Positions 8,112 through 20,030 of a DNA stretch of 64,000 bases are shown here, piece by piece. Within the stretch, counting starts at the first letter, position 1, and every line of letters starts with the position of its first letter. The DNA is from UBA668 sp041918155 (lineage in GTDB: Bacteria; Actinomycetota; Acidimicrobiia; Acidimicrobiales; Ilumatobacteraceae): assembly GCA_041918155.1 (NCBI GenBank), contig JAYRWH010000041.1:1-64000 (forward strand), given 5' to 3'. The notes under the pieces are model-generated. The model saw only the letters and a list, made by a program, of their open reading frames with translations. It searched no databases and was not told the origin of the DNA. The translations under genes and the position numbers were made by a program.

Positions 8112-8870
8112 GCAGTTTGCGGTTCTTGAACTTCGCCTTGCGATAGTCACGATGCATCAACGCGATGAAGTCGAGGCTGATGCTCTTCGGGCACGCCGCC
8201 TCGCATTCGCCGTGGTTCGTGCAGGAACCGAAGTGCTCGTCCATCGTCTCCACCATCGCCTCGACGCGGCTCCAGCGCTCGGCCTGACCCTGGGGCAACA
8301 AGTTGAGGTGGCTGACCTTCGCCGCGGTGAACAGGTTCGCCGCGCCGTTGGGGCACGCCGCGACGCACGCGCCACAGCCGATGCACTCCGCCGCGTCCAT
8401 CGATGCGTCGGCCACCGGCTTGGGCACCGGGATGATGTTCGCATCGGGCGCACCACCGGTGGTGGCGGTGATGAAACCGCCGGCCTCCACGATGCGATCG
8501 AGCGGTGAGCGGTCGACCATGAGATCTTTCACGATCGGGAAGGCCGTGGCCCGCCATGGCTCGATCACGATCGTGTCGCCGCTGGCAAACTTGCGCATGT
8601 GCAGCTGGCACGTGGCGGTACCCCGCTGCGGGCCGTGGGCCTGGCCGTCGATCATCAACGAGCAGGTGCCACAGATGCCTTCACGGCAGTCGTGGTCGAA
8701 GGTGACCGCTTCGAGCCCCTCGGCGATGAGCTTCTCGTTGAGCACGTCGAGCATCTCGAGGAACGAGGCCTCGTCGCTGATCGAGTCGATGCGGTAGCTC
8801 TCGAAGTGGCCGCCCTCGACAGGACCGCTCTGGCGCCAGATCTTCAGAGTCAGGTTCTCCAGGTGCCTAC

Positions 8871-8874
<4 letters not shown>
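8098..8874 (-). CDS. sdhB: Succinate dehydrogenase iron-sulfur subunit
   Basis: The 258-residue iron-sulfur subunit of complex II carries electrons from FAD to the quinone site. The 2Fe-2S ligands are C63, C68, C71 (C-R-E-G-I-C-G-T-C) and C89. Two further clusters are bound by C-I-G-C-G-A-C-V-A-A-C-P and C-T-N-H-G-E-C-E-A-A-C-P, the 4Fe-4S/3Fe-4S pair. The GTG start at 8874 overlaps the TGA of sdhA in a GTGA junction, which implies translational coupling and fixes the start. It is the last gene of sdhCAB. The stop lies 14 bp inside the convergent GH2 gene. Confidence 0.95.
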
Positions 8875-10801
<1,927 letters not shown>

Positions 10802-10805
<4 letters not shown>

Positions 10806-11563
10806 CCCACGATCCCGGCCAGCACGGCGATCGGGAAACTCACATTGCCGACCACGATGAGCGTGGCGAAGCCCACCGCGATGTAGCGGCGCCACTCCTT
10901 GAACTTCGGGTTGTTCCAGCCCATCGACTGGAAGAGGCTCCACACCCCGTGGTACAGGTGCGTGCCGAGGGCCAGGTTGGCGATGATGTAGAGCACCGCC
11001 ACCGGCCCCCGCTCGAAGCTGCGCACCACGTTGCCGTAGGCGTCGCCACGGTGGAACGAGCCGTCGTTGCCGACCGCGTTCCCCCAACCCCAGGTGAGGT
11101 CGGCGAGGTGCCAGAAGAGAAACAGGAACACGATGATGCCGGTGGCGCGCATCGTGCGGCTCGCGAAGTTGGCGATCTGGTAGTCGCGCGGGCCCTGGTA
11201 CTTCACCGAGCGGGCTTGGCGGTTCAGGCGGGTGAGGCTGACCGCCGCGTGCACATGTAGGAAACCGGCGGCGACGAGGCCACCGCGCATCAGCCACAGC
11301 ACGACCGTGCGCGGCATGATCGGCACGAGGAGTTCGCGCAGGAACTCGCCGTACTCGTTGAGGTGCTCGGCCCCGAGATACATCTTCAGGTTGCCGATCA
11401 TGTGCACGAACACGAAGCCGAGCAGCATGATGCCGGTGATGGCCATCACGTACTTCTTGCCGACCGCGGTGTCGTAGAAGTCCAGCAGGAAGAACTTGCG
11501 CCGCTTCTTCGGTGTCGCCGCGGTGCCGGTGACCGGCCCGCGTGACTGGAGTGCCTGTGCCAT
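10802..11563 (-). CDS. sdhC: Succinate dehydrogenase cytochrome b558-type membrane subunit
   Basis: A 253-residue membrane anchor with five predicted transmembrane helices, the size and layout of the single-subunit b558 type (B-type complex II), which binds two haems and passes electrons to quinone, usually menaquinone. Histidines suited as haem ligands are visible in the membrane segments: F-V-H-M-I-G-N-L-K, H-V-H-A-A, F-W-H-L-A-D and G-T-H-L-Y-H-G-V-W. No separate sdhD follows, as expected for this type. It is the first gene of sdhCAB. The ATG at 11563 lacks a strong Shine-Dalgarno; a TAGCGT box lies about 55 bp upstream. Confidence 0.92.
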
Positions 11564-11618
11564 CTTGTTGACGGCCTTTCGTCGTGAGCAGGATCCCTGA
11601 CGGGGTTGTCGGACGGGA

Positions 11619-11624
11619 ACGCTA
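11619..11624 (-). promoter_or_regulatory. Probable -10 of the sdhCAB operon
   Basis: TAGCGT on the minus strand, 55 bp before the sdhC start, would give a leader of about 45-50 nt. The -35 is not consensus. Confidence 0.35.
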
Positions 11625-11687
11625 GTCCCGGGTGCCTCGCCGGACGAACTCGGCGAACTTCGACGGCGGTAACTCGTGCCCGCTCCT

Positions 11688-11697
11688 CATCATGATG
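11688..11697. promoter_or_regulatory. Palindromic candidate operator of vapBC
   Basis: CATCATGATG is a perfect 10-bp palindrome, followed by a further TCATGA. It lies 20 bp upstream of the vapB -10 box, over the -35 region, where ribbon-helix-helix antitoxins usually bind to repress their own operon. Confidence 0.4.
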
Positions 11698-11716
11698 TCA
11701 TGAAGGCGTCAACAGT

Positions 11717-11722
11717 TATCAT
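11717..11722 (+). promoter_or_regulatory. Leaderless -10 element of vapBC
   Basis: TATCAT ends 6 nt before the GTG at 11729. Confidence 0.45.
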
Positions 11723-11728
11723 GGCCTG

Positions 11729-11965
11729 GTGATTCGCACGCAGATCTCAATGACTGACGAACAGCAGGAGGCGCTGCGCAGGCTCGCTGCCCTGCGCCAG
11801 GTGTCGCAGGCCGCGGTGTTCCGCGACGCGCTCGACACGATCCTCGATCACGAATTGCGTGCAACGCGTGCCACACGGGCACGTACGGCCATCGGAGCGT
11901 TCCGCTCGGGCACCACCAACACATCGACGGAACACGACGAGGCGCCGCTCGAGGCGTTCGCATGA
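11729..11965 (+). CDS. vapB: Ribbon-helix-helix antitoxin of a VapBC-type module
   Basis: A 78-residue protein. The N-terminus I-R-T-Q-I-S-M-T-D-E-Q is a beta strand followed by two helices (E-A-L-R-R-L-A-A-L-R-Q-V-S-Q-A-A-V-F-R-D-A-L), the pattern of the CopG/Arc ribbon-helix-helix DNA-binding fold. The tail is probably the toxin-binding part. It would neutralise the PIN toxin and repress the operon by binding the palindrome at 11688. Its stop overlaps the toxin start in an ATGA junction. The GTG start is favoured by the -10 box; the ATG at 11721 is out of frame and closes after two codons. Confidence 0.8.
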   Translation: MIRTQISMTDEQQEALRRLAALRQVSQAAVFRDALDTILDHELRATRATRARTAIGAFRSGTTNTSTEHDEAPLEAFA

Positions 11966-12381
11966 CGTCACCAGTATTCGTCGACACCTCAGGCCTCTAC
12001 GCCGCACTCGACGCTGACGACGCGAACCACCCCGCGGCAGCCGTCGCTTTCAACCGACTGCTCGACCGCATGGCCTCCGACCCGTTCGCCGCGGTCACAC
12101 ACAGCGGGGTGATCACCGAGGCAACCGCTCTCGTCCAACGCCGTCTCGGCATCTCGGCTGCACGCAGCTTGCTCGACGACATACTGCCGCTCATCGACAC
12201 GGTGTGGGTCGATGAGCGGCTGCACTCGCTCGCCGCGACGGCGCTCCTCGCCGCGGGTCGGCGCGAGGTCAGCCGCGTCGACTGGACATCGTTCGTGGTC
12301 ATGCGCGAGCGAGCGATCACCACAGCGTTCGCGTTCGACGTGGACTTCGAAGCCCAGGGCTTCACCACGACCACGATCTGA
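11962..12381 (+). CDS. vapC: PIN-domain ribonuclease toxin (VapC type)
   Basis: A 139-residue PIN domain, typical VapC size. Acidic residues expected to hold Mg2+ are present: D8 in F-V-D-T-S-G, the Glu in V-I-T-E-A-T, and Asp residues in V-D-W-T-S-F and F-D-V-D-F. VapC toxins cleave tRNA or rRNA when the antitoxin is degraded; the RNA target cannot be told from sequence. It is coupled to the antitoxin by an ATGA overlap. In actinobacteria such modules are common on the chromosome. The next gene, an ABC ATPase, begins 90 bp downstream and is probably separate. Confidence 0.88.
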   Translation: MTSPVFVDTSGLYAALDADDANHPAAAVAFNRLLDRMASDPFAAVTHSGVITEATALVQRRLGISAARSLLDDILPLIDTVWVDERLHSLAATALLAAGRREVSRVDWTSFVVMRERAITTAFAFDVDFEAQGFTTTTI

Positions 12382-12471
12382 TCCGGAACCGACGGAATCC
12401 TCCGATCGGTGGACCCGCGATCAGCCGATCGGCGGCTGCACACGAACCACCAACAAGAGCAGAGTGGACAC

Positions 12472-13311
12472 ATGACAGCGATCAGGGTGCGCGGCCTGCG
12501 CAAGCGATACGGCGACTTCGCCGCCGTCGACGGGATCGATCTCGACGTAGCGGTGGGGGAGATCGTGGCGATGCTCGGTCCGAACGGAGCCGGCAAGACC
12601 ACGACGGTGGAGATCTGCGAGGGCTACCGCACCCGCGACGAGGGCGAGGTGACGGTGCTCGGCATCGACCCGGCCAAGGGCGACCGGGCCTGGCGCGAGA
12701 AGGTCGGCATCGTGCTGCAGACGTCGGGCTTCACCGACGAGCTGACTGTGCGCGAGACCGTCGGCCACTTCGCGTCCATGTATTCGAACCCATACCCCGT
12801 TGACGAGCTGATCGACACCGTCGGCCTTTCCGCCAAGTCGAGCGACCGGGCGCACAGCCTGTCCGGCGGTCAGCAGCGGCGACTCGACGTCGCTGTCGGC
12901 GTGGTCGGGCGGCCCGAGTTGCTGTTCCTCGACGAGCCGACCACTGGCTTCGACCCCGAAGCACGTCACCAGTTCTGGAGCCTTATCCGCACCCTGCGCG
13001 AGCAGGGCACCACGATCGTGCTGACCACCCACTACCTCGAAGAGGCAGAGGCGCTCGCCGACCGCGTGGCGGTGCTCGCCGCCGGCCGGATCCTGGCGGT
13101 CGGCGCGCCGCAAACCCTCGGAGGGCGAGCCGATGCGGCCGCGTTCGTGCGCTGGGCCGACACCGAGGGCCCGCACGAACTGCGCACCGACGAGCCCACC
13201 AAGGCTGTGGCCGACCTGGCTACCCGCTACGGCGGTGAGGTGCCCGGGCTGACCGTCAGCCGCCCCACGCTGGAAGACGTGTACCTACAGATGATCGGAG
13301 CCAACCGATGA
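12472..13311 (+). CDS. ABC-2 type exporter, ATP-binding subunit
   Basis: A 279-residue ATPase with Walker A G-P-N-G-A-G-K-T (36-43), the signature L-S-G-G-Q-Q-R-R (about 130-137), Walker B L-L-F-L-D-E-P and the H-loop T-T-H-Y. The length and C-terminal extension match the DrrA/CcmA-type ATPases of drug or polyketide exporters. It pairs with the permease that starts in its stop codon. The ATG at 12472 is preferred, since upstream sequence has no coding character. The cargo is unknown. Two coupled genes for a single homodimeric permease is the usual minimal arrangement. Confidence 0.9.
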   Translation: MTAIRVRGLRKRYGDFAAVDGIDLDVAVGEIVAMLGPNGAGKTTTVEICEGYRTRDEGEVTVLGIDPAKGDRAWREKVGIVLQTSGFTDELTVRETVGHFASMYSNPYPVDELIDTVGLSAKSSDRAHSLSGGQQRRLDVAVGVVGRPELLFLDEPTTGFDPEARHQFWSLIRTLREQGTTIVLTTHYLEEAEALADRVAVLAAGRILAVGAPQTLGGRADAAAFVRWADTEGPHELRTDEPTKAVADLATRYGGEVPGLTVSRPTLEDVYLQMIGANR

Positions 13312-14099
13312 GCACGGGAACGCTCGCCCTGGGCCGCGGCCGCACGGTGGTGGAGATGAAGAACCTCTGGCGCAATGGTCAGGCGTTCGGCTTCACGATC
13401 GCCTTCCCACTGATGATGCTGCTGCTTTTCGCGAGCATCTTCAAGGGCACCATCGAGCACACCGGCGTCGAGATCAGCCAGGTGTACGTCGCCGGCATCA
13501 TGGGCTCCACGCTGATGTCCACCGCATTCGTCAGCCTCGCCATCGGCATGTCCGTCGAGCGCGAGTCGGGAATGCTGAAGCGCCTCGCCGGCACCCCCAT
13601 GCCCAAGGCCTCGTACTTCCTCGGCAAGATCGGCATGGTGCTCGCCACCGTCACCATCCAGGTCATCGTGCTGATGGCCCTCGGCGTGGCGTTCTTCCAC
13701 ATCGACCTGCCGTCGAGCGCGAAGTCCTGGGCGATCTTCGTCGCGGTCTTCCTGCTCGGCGTGACGTCCAGCACCCTGCTCGGTATCGCCGCCGGCTCCT
13801 GGATCAAGGACTCGAAGTCGGGGCCGGCGGTGGTGAACCTGCCGTTCGTGGCCCTGCAGTTCATCTCTGGCGTGTGGATCAGCGTCAACCAGTTGCCGTC
13901 GTGGCTGCTGCACACCTCCCAGGTGTTCCCACTGCACTGGATCTGCCGGGGCTTGCGCCAGGCCCTCCTGCCCGACACGTTCAAGGTGGTCGAGACCGGT
14001 GGGCAGTGGCAGCTCATGTGGGGTCTCATCGTGCTCGCTGCCTGGTGCATCGTGGGTTTCCTGGTGTGCGTCAGGTCGTTCCGCTGGACCCGCGGGTAG
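13308..14099 (+). CDS. ABC-2 type exporter, permease subunit
   Basis: A 263-residue permease with six predicted transmembrane helices, the ABC-2 membrane fold. A conserved ABC-2 feature is visible: an amphipathic N-terminus before the first helix, and the E-R-E-S-G-M-L-K-R-L segment that forms the cytoplasmic coupling region between helices 2 and 3. It starts within the ATPase stop (ATGA), so the two are translated together. The complex probably has two copies of each subunit and exports a hydrophobic molecule. Confidence 0.88.
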   Translation: MSTGTLALGRGRTVVEMKNLWRNGQAFGFTIAFPLMMLLLFASIFKGTIEHTGVEISQVYVAGIMGSTLMSTAFVSLAIGMSVERESGMLKRLAGTPMPKASYFLGKIGMVLATVTIQVIVLMALGVAFFHIDLPSSAKSWAIFVAVFLLGVTSSTLLGIAAGSWIKDSKSGPAVVNLPFVALQFISGVWISVNQLPSWLLHTSQVFPLHWICRGLRQALLPDTFKVVETGGQWQLMWGLIVLAAWCIVGFLVCVRSFRWTRG

Positions 14100-14172
14100 G
14101 CGCCAACCAGGCCCTGCTCACTTGGTCGCACCGAGGCGACGGCAAAAGTTCATGAGAACCGGTCGGAGTCTC

Positions 14173-14178
14173 TACACT
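14173..14178 (+). promoter_or_regulatory. Promoter -10 element of hppA
   Basis: TACACT. A start near 14185 would give a leader of about 58 nt ending in a GAGG Shine-Dalgarno (14232-14235), unlike the leaderless genes around it. Confidence 0.45.
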
Positions 14179-14242
14179 CGCAACGTTTGCCAATCCAAGC
14201 GTGGCCCACCGTGCCGCGCCCGAGTCCACCCGAGGTACACCG

Positions 14243-16570
<2,328 letters not shown>

Positions 16571-16589
16571 CCACGGCCAATTCCCAGCA

Positions 16590-16616
16590 GGGCCCGGGGC
16601 TGAGCGCCCCGGGCCC
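16590..16616 (+). terminator. Rho-independent terminator of hppA
   Basis: An 11-bp perfect GC stem, GGGCCCGGGGC with its complement, around the loop TGAGC. It is followed by a mixed T/G stretch. The stem sits 20 bp after the hppA stop and 15 bp before the promoter of the DedA gene. Confidence 0.8.
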
Positions 16617-16631
16617 TCGTGGTTTTCCAGA

Positions 16632-16637
16632 TAGCGT
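16632..16637 (+). promoter_or_regulatory. Leaderless -10 element of the DedA gene
   Basis: TAGCGT ends 8 nt before the GTG at 16646. The upstream in-frame GTG at 16619 lies before the promoter, against its use. Confidence 0.5.
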
Positions 16638-16645
16638 TGCGCCTC

Positions 16646-17299
16646 GTGCTCGGACTGCTCGATTTCGCCAACAAGTGGGTGGAGAGTGGTGGATTGGTCG
16701 TGCTGGCCGCCATCGTCTTCGCCGAATCCGGTCTCCTGGTGGGCTTCTTCCTCCCCGGCGACTCCCTGCTGTTCTTCGCTGGCTTCCTCGCCAGTGAGGC
16801 CGGTGGCAACCATCTCCCGGCTTTGCCGTACGTGGCACTGACGTGCGCGGTCGCGGCGATCGTCGGCGACCAGGTCGGCTACATGATCGGGGCCAAGCTG
16901 GGGCCGGCGCTGTTCAAGCGCGAGGAGAGCCGCTTCTTTCACCCCGAGAACGTCGCCAAGGCCGAGGCGTTCTTCGCCAAGCACGGCTCGAAGACGATCA
17001 TCCTTGCCCGCTTCGTGCCGATCGTTCGCACCTTCGTGCCCACCGTCGCCGGTGCGAGCAAGATGCACTACCGCACGTTCATCAGCTTCAACGTCATCGG
17101 TGGCGTGGCGTGGGGCGCGGGCATCACCACCCTGGGCTACTTCCTCGGCGAGATCGACTTCATCAAGAAGAACATCGAGGTCGCCGCGATCGCCATCGTG
17201 GCCATCTCCGTGCTGCCGCTCGCACTCGAATTCTGGAAGCACCGCAAGGCCGCCGCGGCACGCGCCGCTGCCGCCCCCGCCCTTCCGACACAGGACTGA
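16646..17299 (+). CDS. DedA family membrane protein
   Basis: A 217-residue integral membrane protein. The F-A-E-S-G-L-L-V-G-F-F-L-P-G-D-S-L segment and the later F-A-K-H-G-S-K-T-I-I-L-A-R-F-V-P-I-V-R-T segment are the two hallmark motifs of the DedA/SNARE-associated family, including the conserved Glu, P-G-D and R-F-x-P-x-x-R residues. Family members act as lipid carriers or flippases for undecaprenyl phosphate and phospholipids and affect membrane potential and drug tolerance. The tail is Ala/Lys-rich. The start follows a -10 box immediately downstream of the hppA terminator. Confidence 0.88.
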   Translation: MLGLLDFANKWVESGGLVVLAAIVFAESGLLVGFFLPGDSLLFFAGFLASEAGGNHLPALPYVALTCAVAAIVGDQVGYMIGAKLGPALFKREESRFFHPENVAKAEAFFAKHGSKTIILARFVPIVRTFVPTVAGASKMHYRTFISFNVIGGVAWGAGITTLGYFLGEIDFIKKNIEVAAIAIVAISVLPLALEFWKHRKAAAARAAAAPALPTQD

Positions 17300-17356
17300 C
17301 ACACCGTTCCACCCGGTGGCGGGGAACCCCAGGCCGTCCGCAGTCGTCGGACCGGC

Positions 17357-18343
17357 ATGGCAACCGTGAACAGAGCCAGGCGAGGACTCGGGGCTGTCGC
17401 CGCCCTCGCCATCATCGGCATCACTGCATGCAGTGACGACAGCACGTCATCATCCGTCACCGCTCCGGCGCAGGAAACACCCACTGCGGACAACTCGGCG
17501 GGCGGATCACTCAGTGGCGCGGAGGCCACCAGCGCTCAGCCCACCGGACAACCGACCGGACCGCCAACGGCCACACCGATCAGCCTCCGCAAGCTGGTGA
17601 TCACGATGACCGTCGGCCTGGAAGTCAAGGACGCGTCGCGGGCGGTCGACCAGGTGATCACCCTGGCCCAGACCCACCTCGGCCAGCTCTACGACTCCAG
17701 CCTCGACCTCAGTGATCCGGCGAACGCGAACGGCGACCTGGTGTTCAAGCTGCCGCCGGACGAGGTCGATGGATTCCTACGCGGCCTCGCCCCGGGAATC
17801 GGCCGACGCACCGGGTTGCAGGGCACGACCTCGGACGTCACCGACCAGCTGAGCGATCTCGAATCGCAGATCAGCACGGCACGGGCGAGCGTCGAGCGGG
17901 TGCGGGCGCTGATGGACAAGGCCACTACGTTGAGCGACATCGTCACCCTCGAGGGTGAGCTGACCAACCGCGAGACCCACCTCGAGCAGTTACTCGCCCA
18001 GCAGTCGAACCTCGACAATCTGGTGGCGATGGCGACGATCACCGTCCACATCACAACCGCCTCGCTCCCTGCCGCTCCGGCGACCGACAAGCAGCACAAA
18101 CTCACCGTCGGGAGCGCGTTCAGCGACGGGTGGCACGCATTCGTGGGCGTGTTGCGGGCAATCGTGCTGTTCGTCGGCTACACCCTGCCGTTCCTGGTGA
18201 TCGGGGCCATCGGGGGCCTGATCGGCTGGCGGGTCAGACGGCAGTCACGAAATCGATCAGCTGCTCCACCGCACCCACCAGCTCCGGGCGCAGGTCGGAG
18301 TACGAGTGCACCCGGTTCCGAAGAGCCGGCCAGAATCCCCTGA
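17357..18343 (+). CDS. DUF4349 lipoprotein
   Basis: A 328-residue lipoprotein. The signal peptide ends at lipobox I-G-I-T-A-C with C25 as the lipidated residue; a Ser/Thr/Pro/Gly-rich linker runs to about residue 75. The main domain has a V-x-D-A-S-x-A-V-D-Q-V segment and a long helical pair near 160-220 (L-S-D-L-E-S-Q-I-S-T-A-R-A-S-V-E-R-V-R-A-L), typical of DUF4349. One transmembrane helix lies near the C-terminus (about 268-290), followed by a basic, proline-rich tail. The function of the family is not known. The last 110 nt overlap the convergent DUF3097 gene; that overlap encodes only the low-complexity tail. Confidence 0.8.
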   Translation: MATVNRARRGLGAVAALAIIGITACSDDSTSSSVTAPAQETPTADNSAGGSLSGAEATSAQPTGQPTGPPTATPISLRKLVITMTVGLEVKDASRAVDQVITLAQTHLGQLYDSSLDLSDPANANGDLVFKLPPDEVDGFLRGLAPGIGRRTGLQGTTSDVTDQLSDLESQISTARASVERVRALMDKATTLSDIVTLEGELTNRETHLEQLLAQQSNLDNLVAMATITVHITTASLPAAPATDKQHKLTVGSAFSDGWHAFVGVLRAIVLFVGYTLPFLVIGAIGGLIGWRVRRQSRNRSAAPPHPPAPGAGRSTSAPGSEEPARIP

Positions 18344-19037
18344 CATCGGTGCCGAGCGCCGCGCACAGCCCCTCCTTCCAGGGTCTGTCGCGCGGCACCT
18401 CGGGCCAATCCTCCAGGCCCATCACCGCTGGCCACACCCCGGCCCACACGTCGACGAACGGGTGGCCGGTCACCAGCACGTGCGGCCCGTTCACGGCGGC
18501 GGCGAGGCGGGCCTCCTTGCTGCCCGGCACGAGATGGTCGACAAGGATGCCGAGGCGCAGGCCTGGCCGCGGCCCGAACGTGGCGACCTTCGCGCCCAGG
18601 TCGTCGATGCCGTGCATCGGCTCGACGACGATCCCCAGCTCGCGCAGATCGTCGCCCCACACGTGCTCGAGCAGTTCGGCGTCGTGGATGCCCTCCACCC
18701 AGATGCGACTGGCCGCAGCGGTCTTGGCCCGCGTCGGCGCGGCTGCGACAACCGAGCCGCTGGCTGTGGTGCGTGGCCCGCTCCCGGCCGTTGGTGCAGC
18801 GGGGCGCACGAGGGTGACCGGCTTGCCCTCGAGCAGGAACCCGCCCTCCTTCCACAGGAACTCACGGGTGCCGCCGTGGCGGTCGCGTAGGGTCAGTGCC
18901 CGAGCGTCCGCACCCACGACGTCGCCGCAGAAGCCGCTTGCACGATCCTCCACCACGAGGCCAGGCGTGGCGGACACAACCCGGTACGCCGGGCCACGGC
19001 GTTGCTGTTCGAACTCGTCGAGGATGTCGCGGGTCAT
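18234..19037 (-). CDS. DUF3097 family protein
   Basis: A 267-residue soluble protein of a family found widely in actinobacteria, with no established function. The N-terminal part is a small beta domain (V-V-E-D-R-A-S-G-F-C-G-D-V-V), and the conserved core reads W-V-E-G-I-H-D-A-E-L-L-E-H-V-W-G-D-D-L-R and V-D-H-L-V-P-G-S-K-E. The E-G-x-x-D and D-H-L-x-x-x-S-K parts resemble a Toprim-like acidic site, but that is my impression only. The ATG overlaps the stop of the upstream gene (ATGA), so the pair is one transcript. The 3' end overlaps the convergent DUF4349 gene by 110 nt. Confidence 0.75.
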   Translation of the reverse strand: MTRDILDEFEQQRRGPAYRVVSATPGLVVEDRASGFCGDVVGADARALTLRDRHGGTREFLWKEGGFLLEGKPVTLVRPAAPTAGSGPRTTASGSVVAAAPTRAKTAAASRIWVEGIHDAELLEHVWGDDLRELGIVVEPMHGIDDLGAKVATFGPRPGLRLGILVDHLVPGSKEARLAAAVNGPHVLVTGHPFVDVWAGVWPAVMGLEDWPEVPRDRPWKEGLCAALGTDVRGFWPALRNRVHSYSDLRPELVGAVEQLIDFVTAV

Positions 19038-19603
19038 CGGCCATCAACGGTAGGCGCGAGGAACCCGGCGCGGGTGAGCACGTGCGTGGCCGACGGGGTG
19101 ACCCCCCATGCGTGCCGGCGGCCGCCGTGGCCCTGCACCTCTACGAGGCCCTCGGTGAGTTCCACGACCGCGTCGACCTCGCCCGCCTGCTCATAGCCGT
19201 GCTCGGTATCAACCGCCCGTTCCGTCGCGTACCACTCCACGTCGAACGTCACCGGCACGCGGGTGCCGTAGGGGCGCGCGAGCGCCTCGCGGAGATCGTC
19301 GAGCAACACTCCGTGGGCCTCGTTGCCCACGCTCCACTGGCGCAACGGCACGTCGCAGACATGGTCGGCCCACATCTCCGGCGGCTTGAGCTCCAGCCCC
19401 GCGCGCCGGCCGGTGCCGTCGAGTTCCTCCACGTACAGCAGGGGCCGGCCTGGGCGCACGAGACCGGCCCGGTAGTCGAAGCGCGAGCCATGCACTTCCA
19501 GCCCGACGAACAGCCCGGCGGAACGGTCGTGCGCCCAGCCCCACCACCACCACGCCTCGGCCGCGACGCCGCGGTGTTCGAGTTCGTCGTCATCGGTGGG
19601 CAC
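19034..19603 (-). CDS. Unknown Trp-rich protein, coupled to DUF3097
   Basis: A 189-residue protein that I do not recognise. It begins with a run of tryptophans (A-W-W-W-W-G-W-A-H-D) and continues as alternating strands, predicted all-beta, with no signal peptide or membrane segment. A lipocalin-like or jelly-roll barrel is possible. It overlaps the start of the DUF3097 gene by 4 nt (ATGA), so the two are translated together. The GTG at 19603 has TAGTCT (19611-19616) 7 nt upstream, and this -10 box overlaps the ATG of the divergent SCP2 gene. The start codons of the two genes are only 12 bp apart. Confidence 0.65.
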   Translation of the reverse strand: MPTDDDELEHRGVAAEAWWWWGWAHDRSAGLFVGLEVHGSRFDYRAGLVRPGRPLLYVEELDGTGRRAGLELKPPEMWADHVCDVPLRQWSVGNEAHGVLLDDLREALARPYGTRVPVTFDVEWYATERAVDTEHGYEQAGEVDAVVELTEGLVEVQGHGGRRHAWGVTPSATHVLTRAGFLAPTVDGR

Positions 19604-19610
19604 GCAGGCC

Positions 19611-19616
19611 AGACTA
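19611..19616 (-). promoter_or_regulatory. -10 element overlapping a divergent start codon
   Basis: TAGTCT on the minus strand ends 7 nt before the GTG at 19603. Its last base is the A of the plus-strand ATG at 19616, so transcription of one gene must disturb initiation on the other. Confidence 0.4.
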
Positions 19617-20014
19617 TGGGGGTGATCCGATACCTCAGCCTCGAATGGCTCGATGCCCTCACCGCGCAGGTTGCCGCCAGTGAGGAACTGCAGCGCCTCG
19701 CCGCGGATTACACGCTCGGCGTCACCCAGGCCGTCACCGACGGGCCCGAGGGCACGGTCGTGTACCACCTGCAGGTGGCCGACGGCGTGGCCCGCTTCGG
19801 TGCCGGCGGCGCGTTCCCCGAGGACGTGCGCATGGAGCAGACGTGGGAGACCGCAGTGGGGGTCGCCACCGGTGCGATCAACGCGCAGGAGGCGTTCATC
19901 AAGGGCCGCATCCTGCTCACCGGCAGCCAGCAGAAGCTGATGGACTCCCAGCCCGTGTTCGCCGCCCTCGACACGGTGTTCCGCACCGTGCGCGAGCAGA
20001 CCGACTACAGCTGA
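19616..20014 (+). CDS. SCP2 sterol-transfer-like domain protein
   Basis: A 132-residue protein. The pattern Y-T-L-G-V-T-Q-A-V-T-D-G-P-E-G-T-V-V-Y-H-L-Q-V-A-D-G-V followed by D-V-R-M-E-Q-T-W-E-T-A-V-G-V-A-T-G and F-I-K-G-R-I-L-L-T-G is that of the SCP2 lipid-binding fold: five strands and helices round a hydrophobic tunnel. The ligand is unknown. It is 16 nt upstream of the DNA glycosylase gene and probably co-transcribed with it. The start codon is set 12 bp from the divergent start of the Trp-rich gene. The in-frame GTG at 19622 is an alternative start. Confidence 0.75.
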   Translation: MGVIRYLSLEWLDALTAQVAASEELQRLAADYTLGVTQAVTDGPEGTVVYHLQVADGVARFGAGGAFPEDVRMEQTWETAVGVATGAINAQEAFIKGRILLTGSQQKLMDSQPVFAALDTVFRTVREQTDYS

Positions 20015-20030
20015 CCGGGCGCCGCCGCTC

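Noticed and set aside
14201..14242. Extended N-terminus for the proton pyrophosphatase
   Set aside because: The upstream GTG has no ribosome site, while GAGG lies at the right distance from the GTG at 14243.
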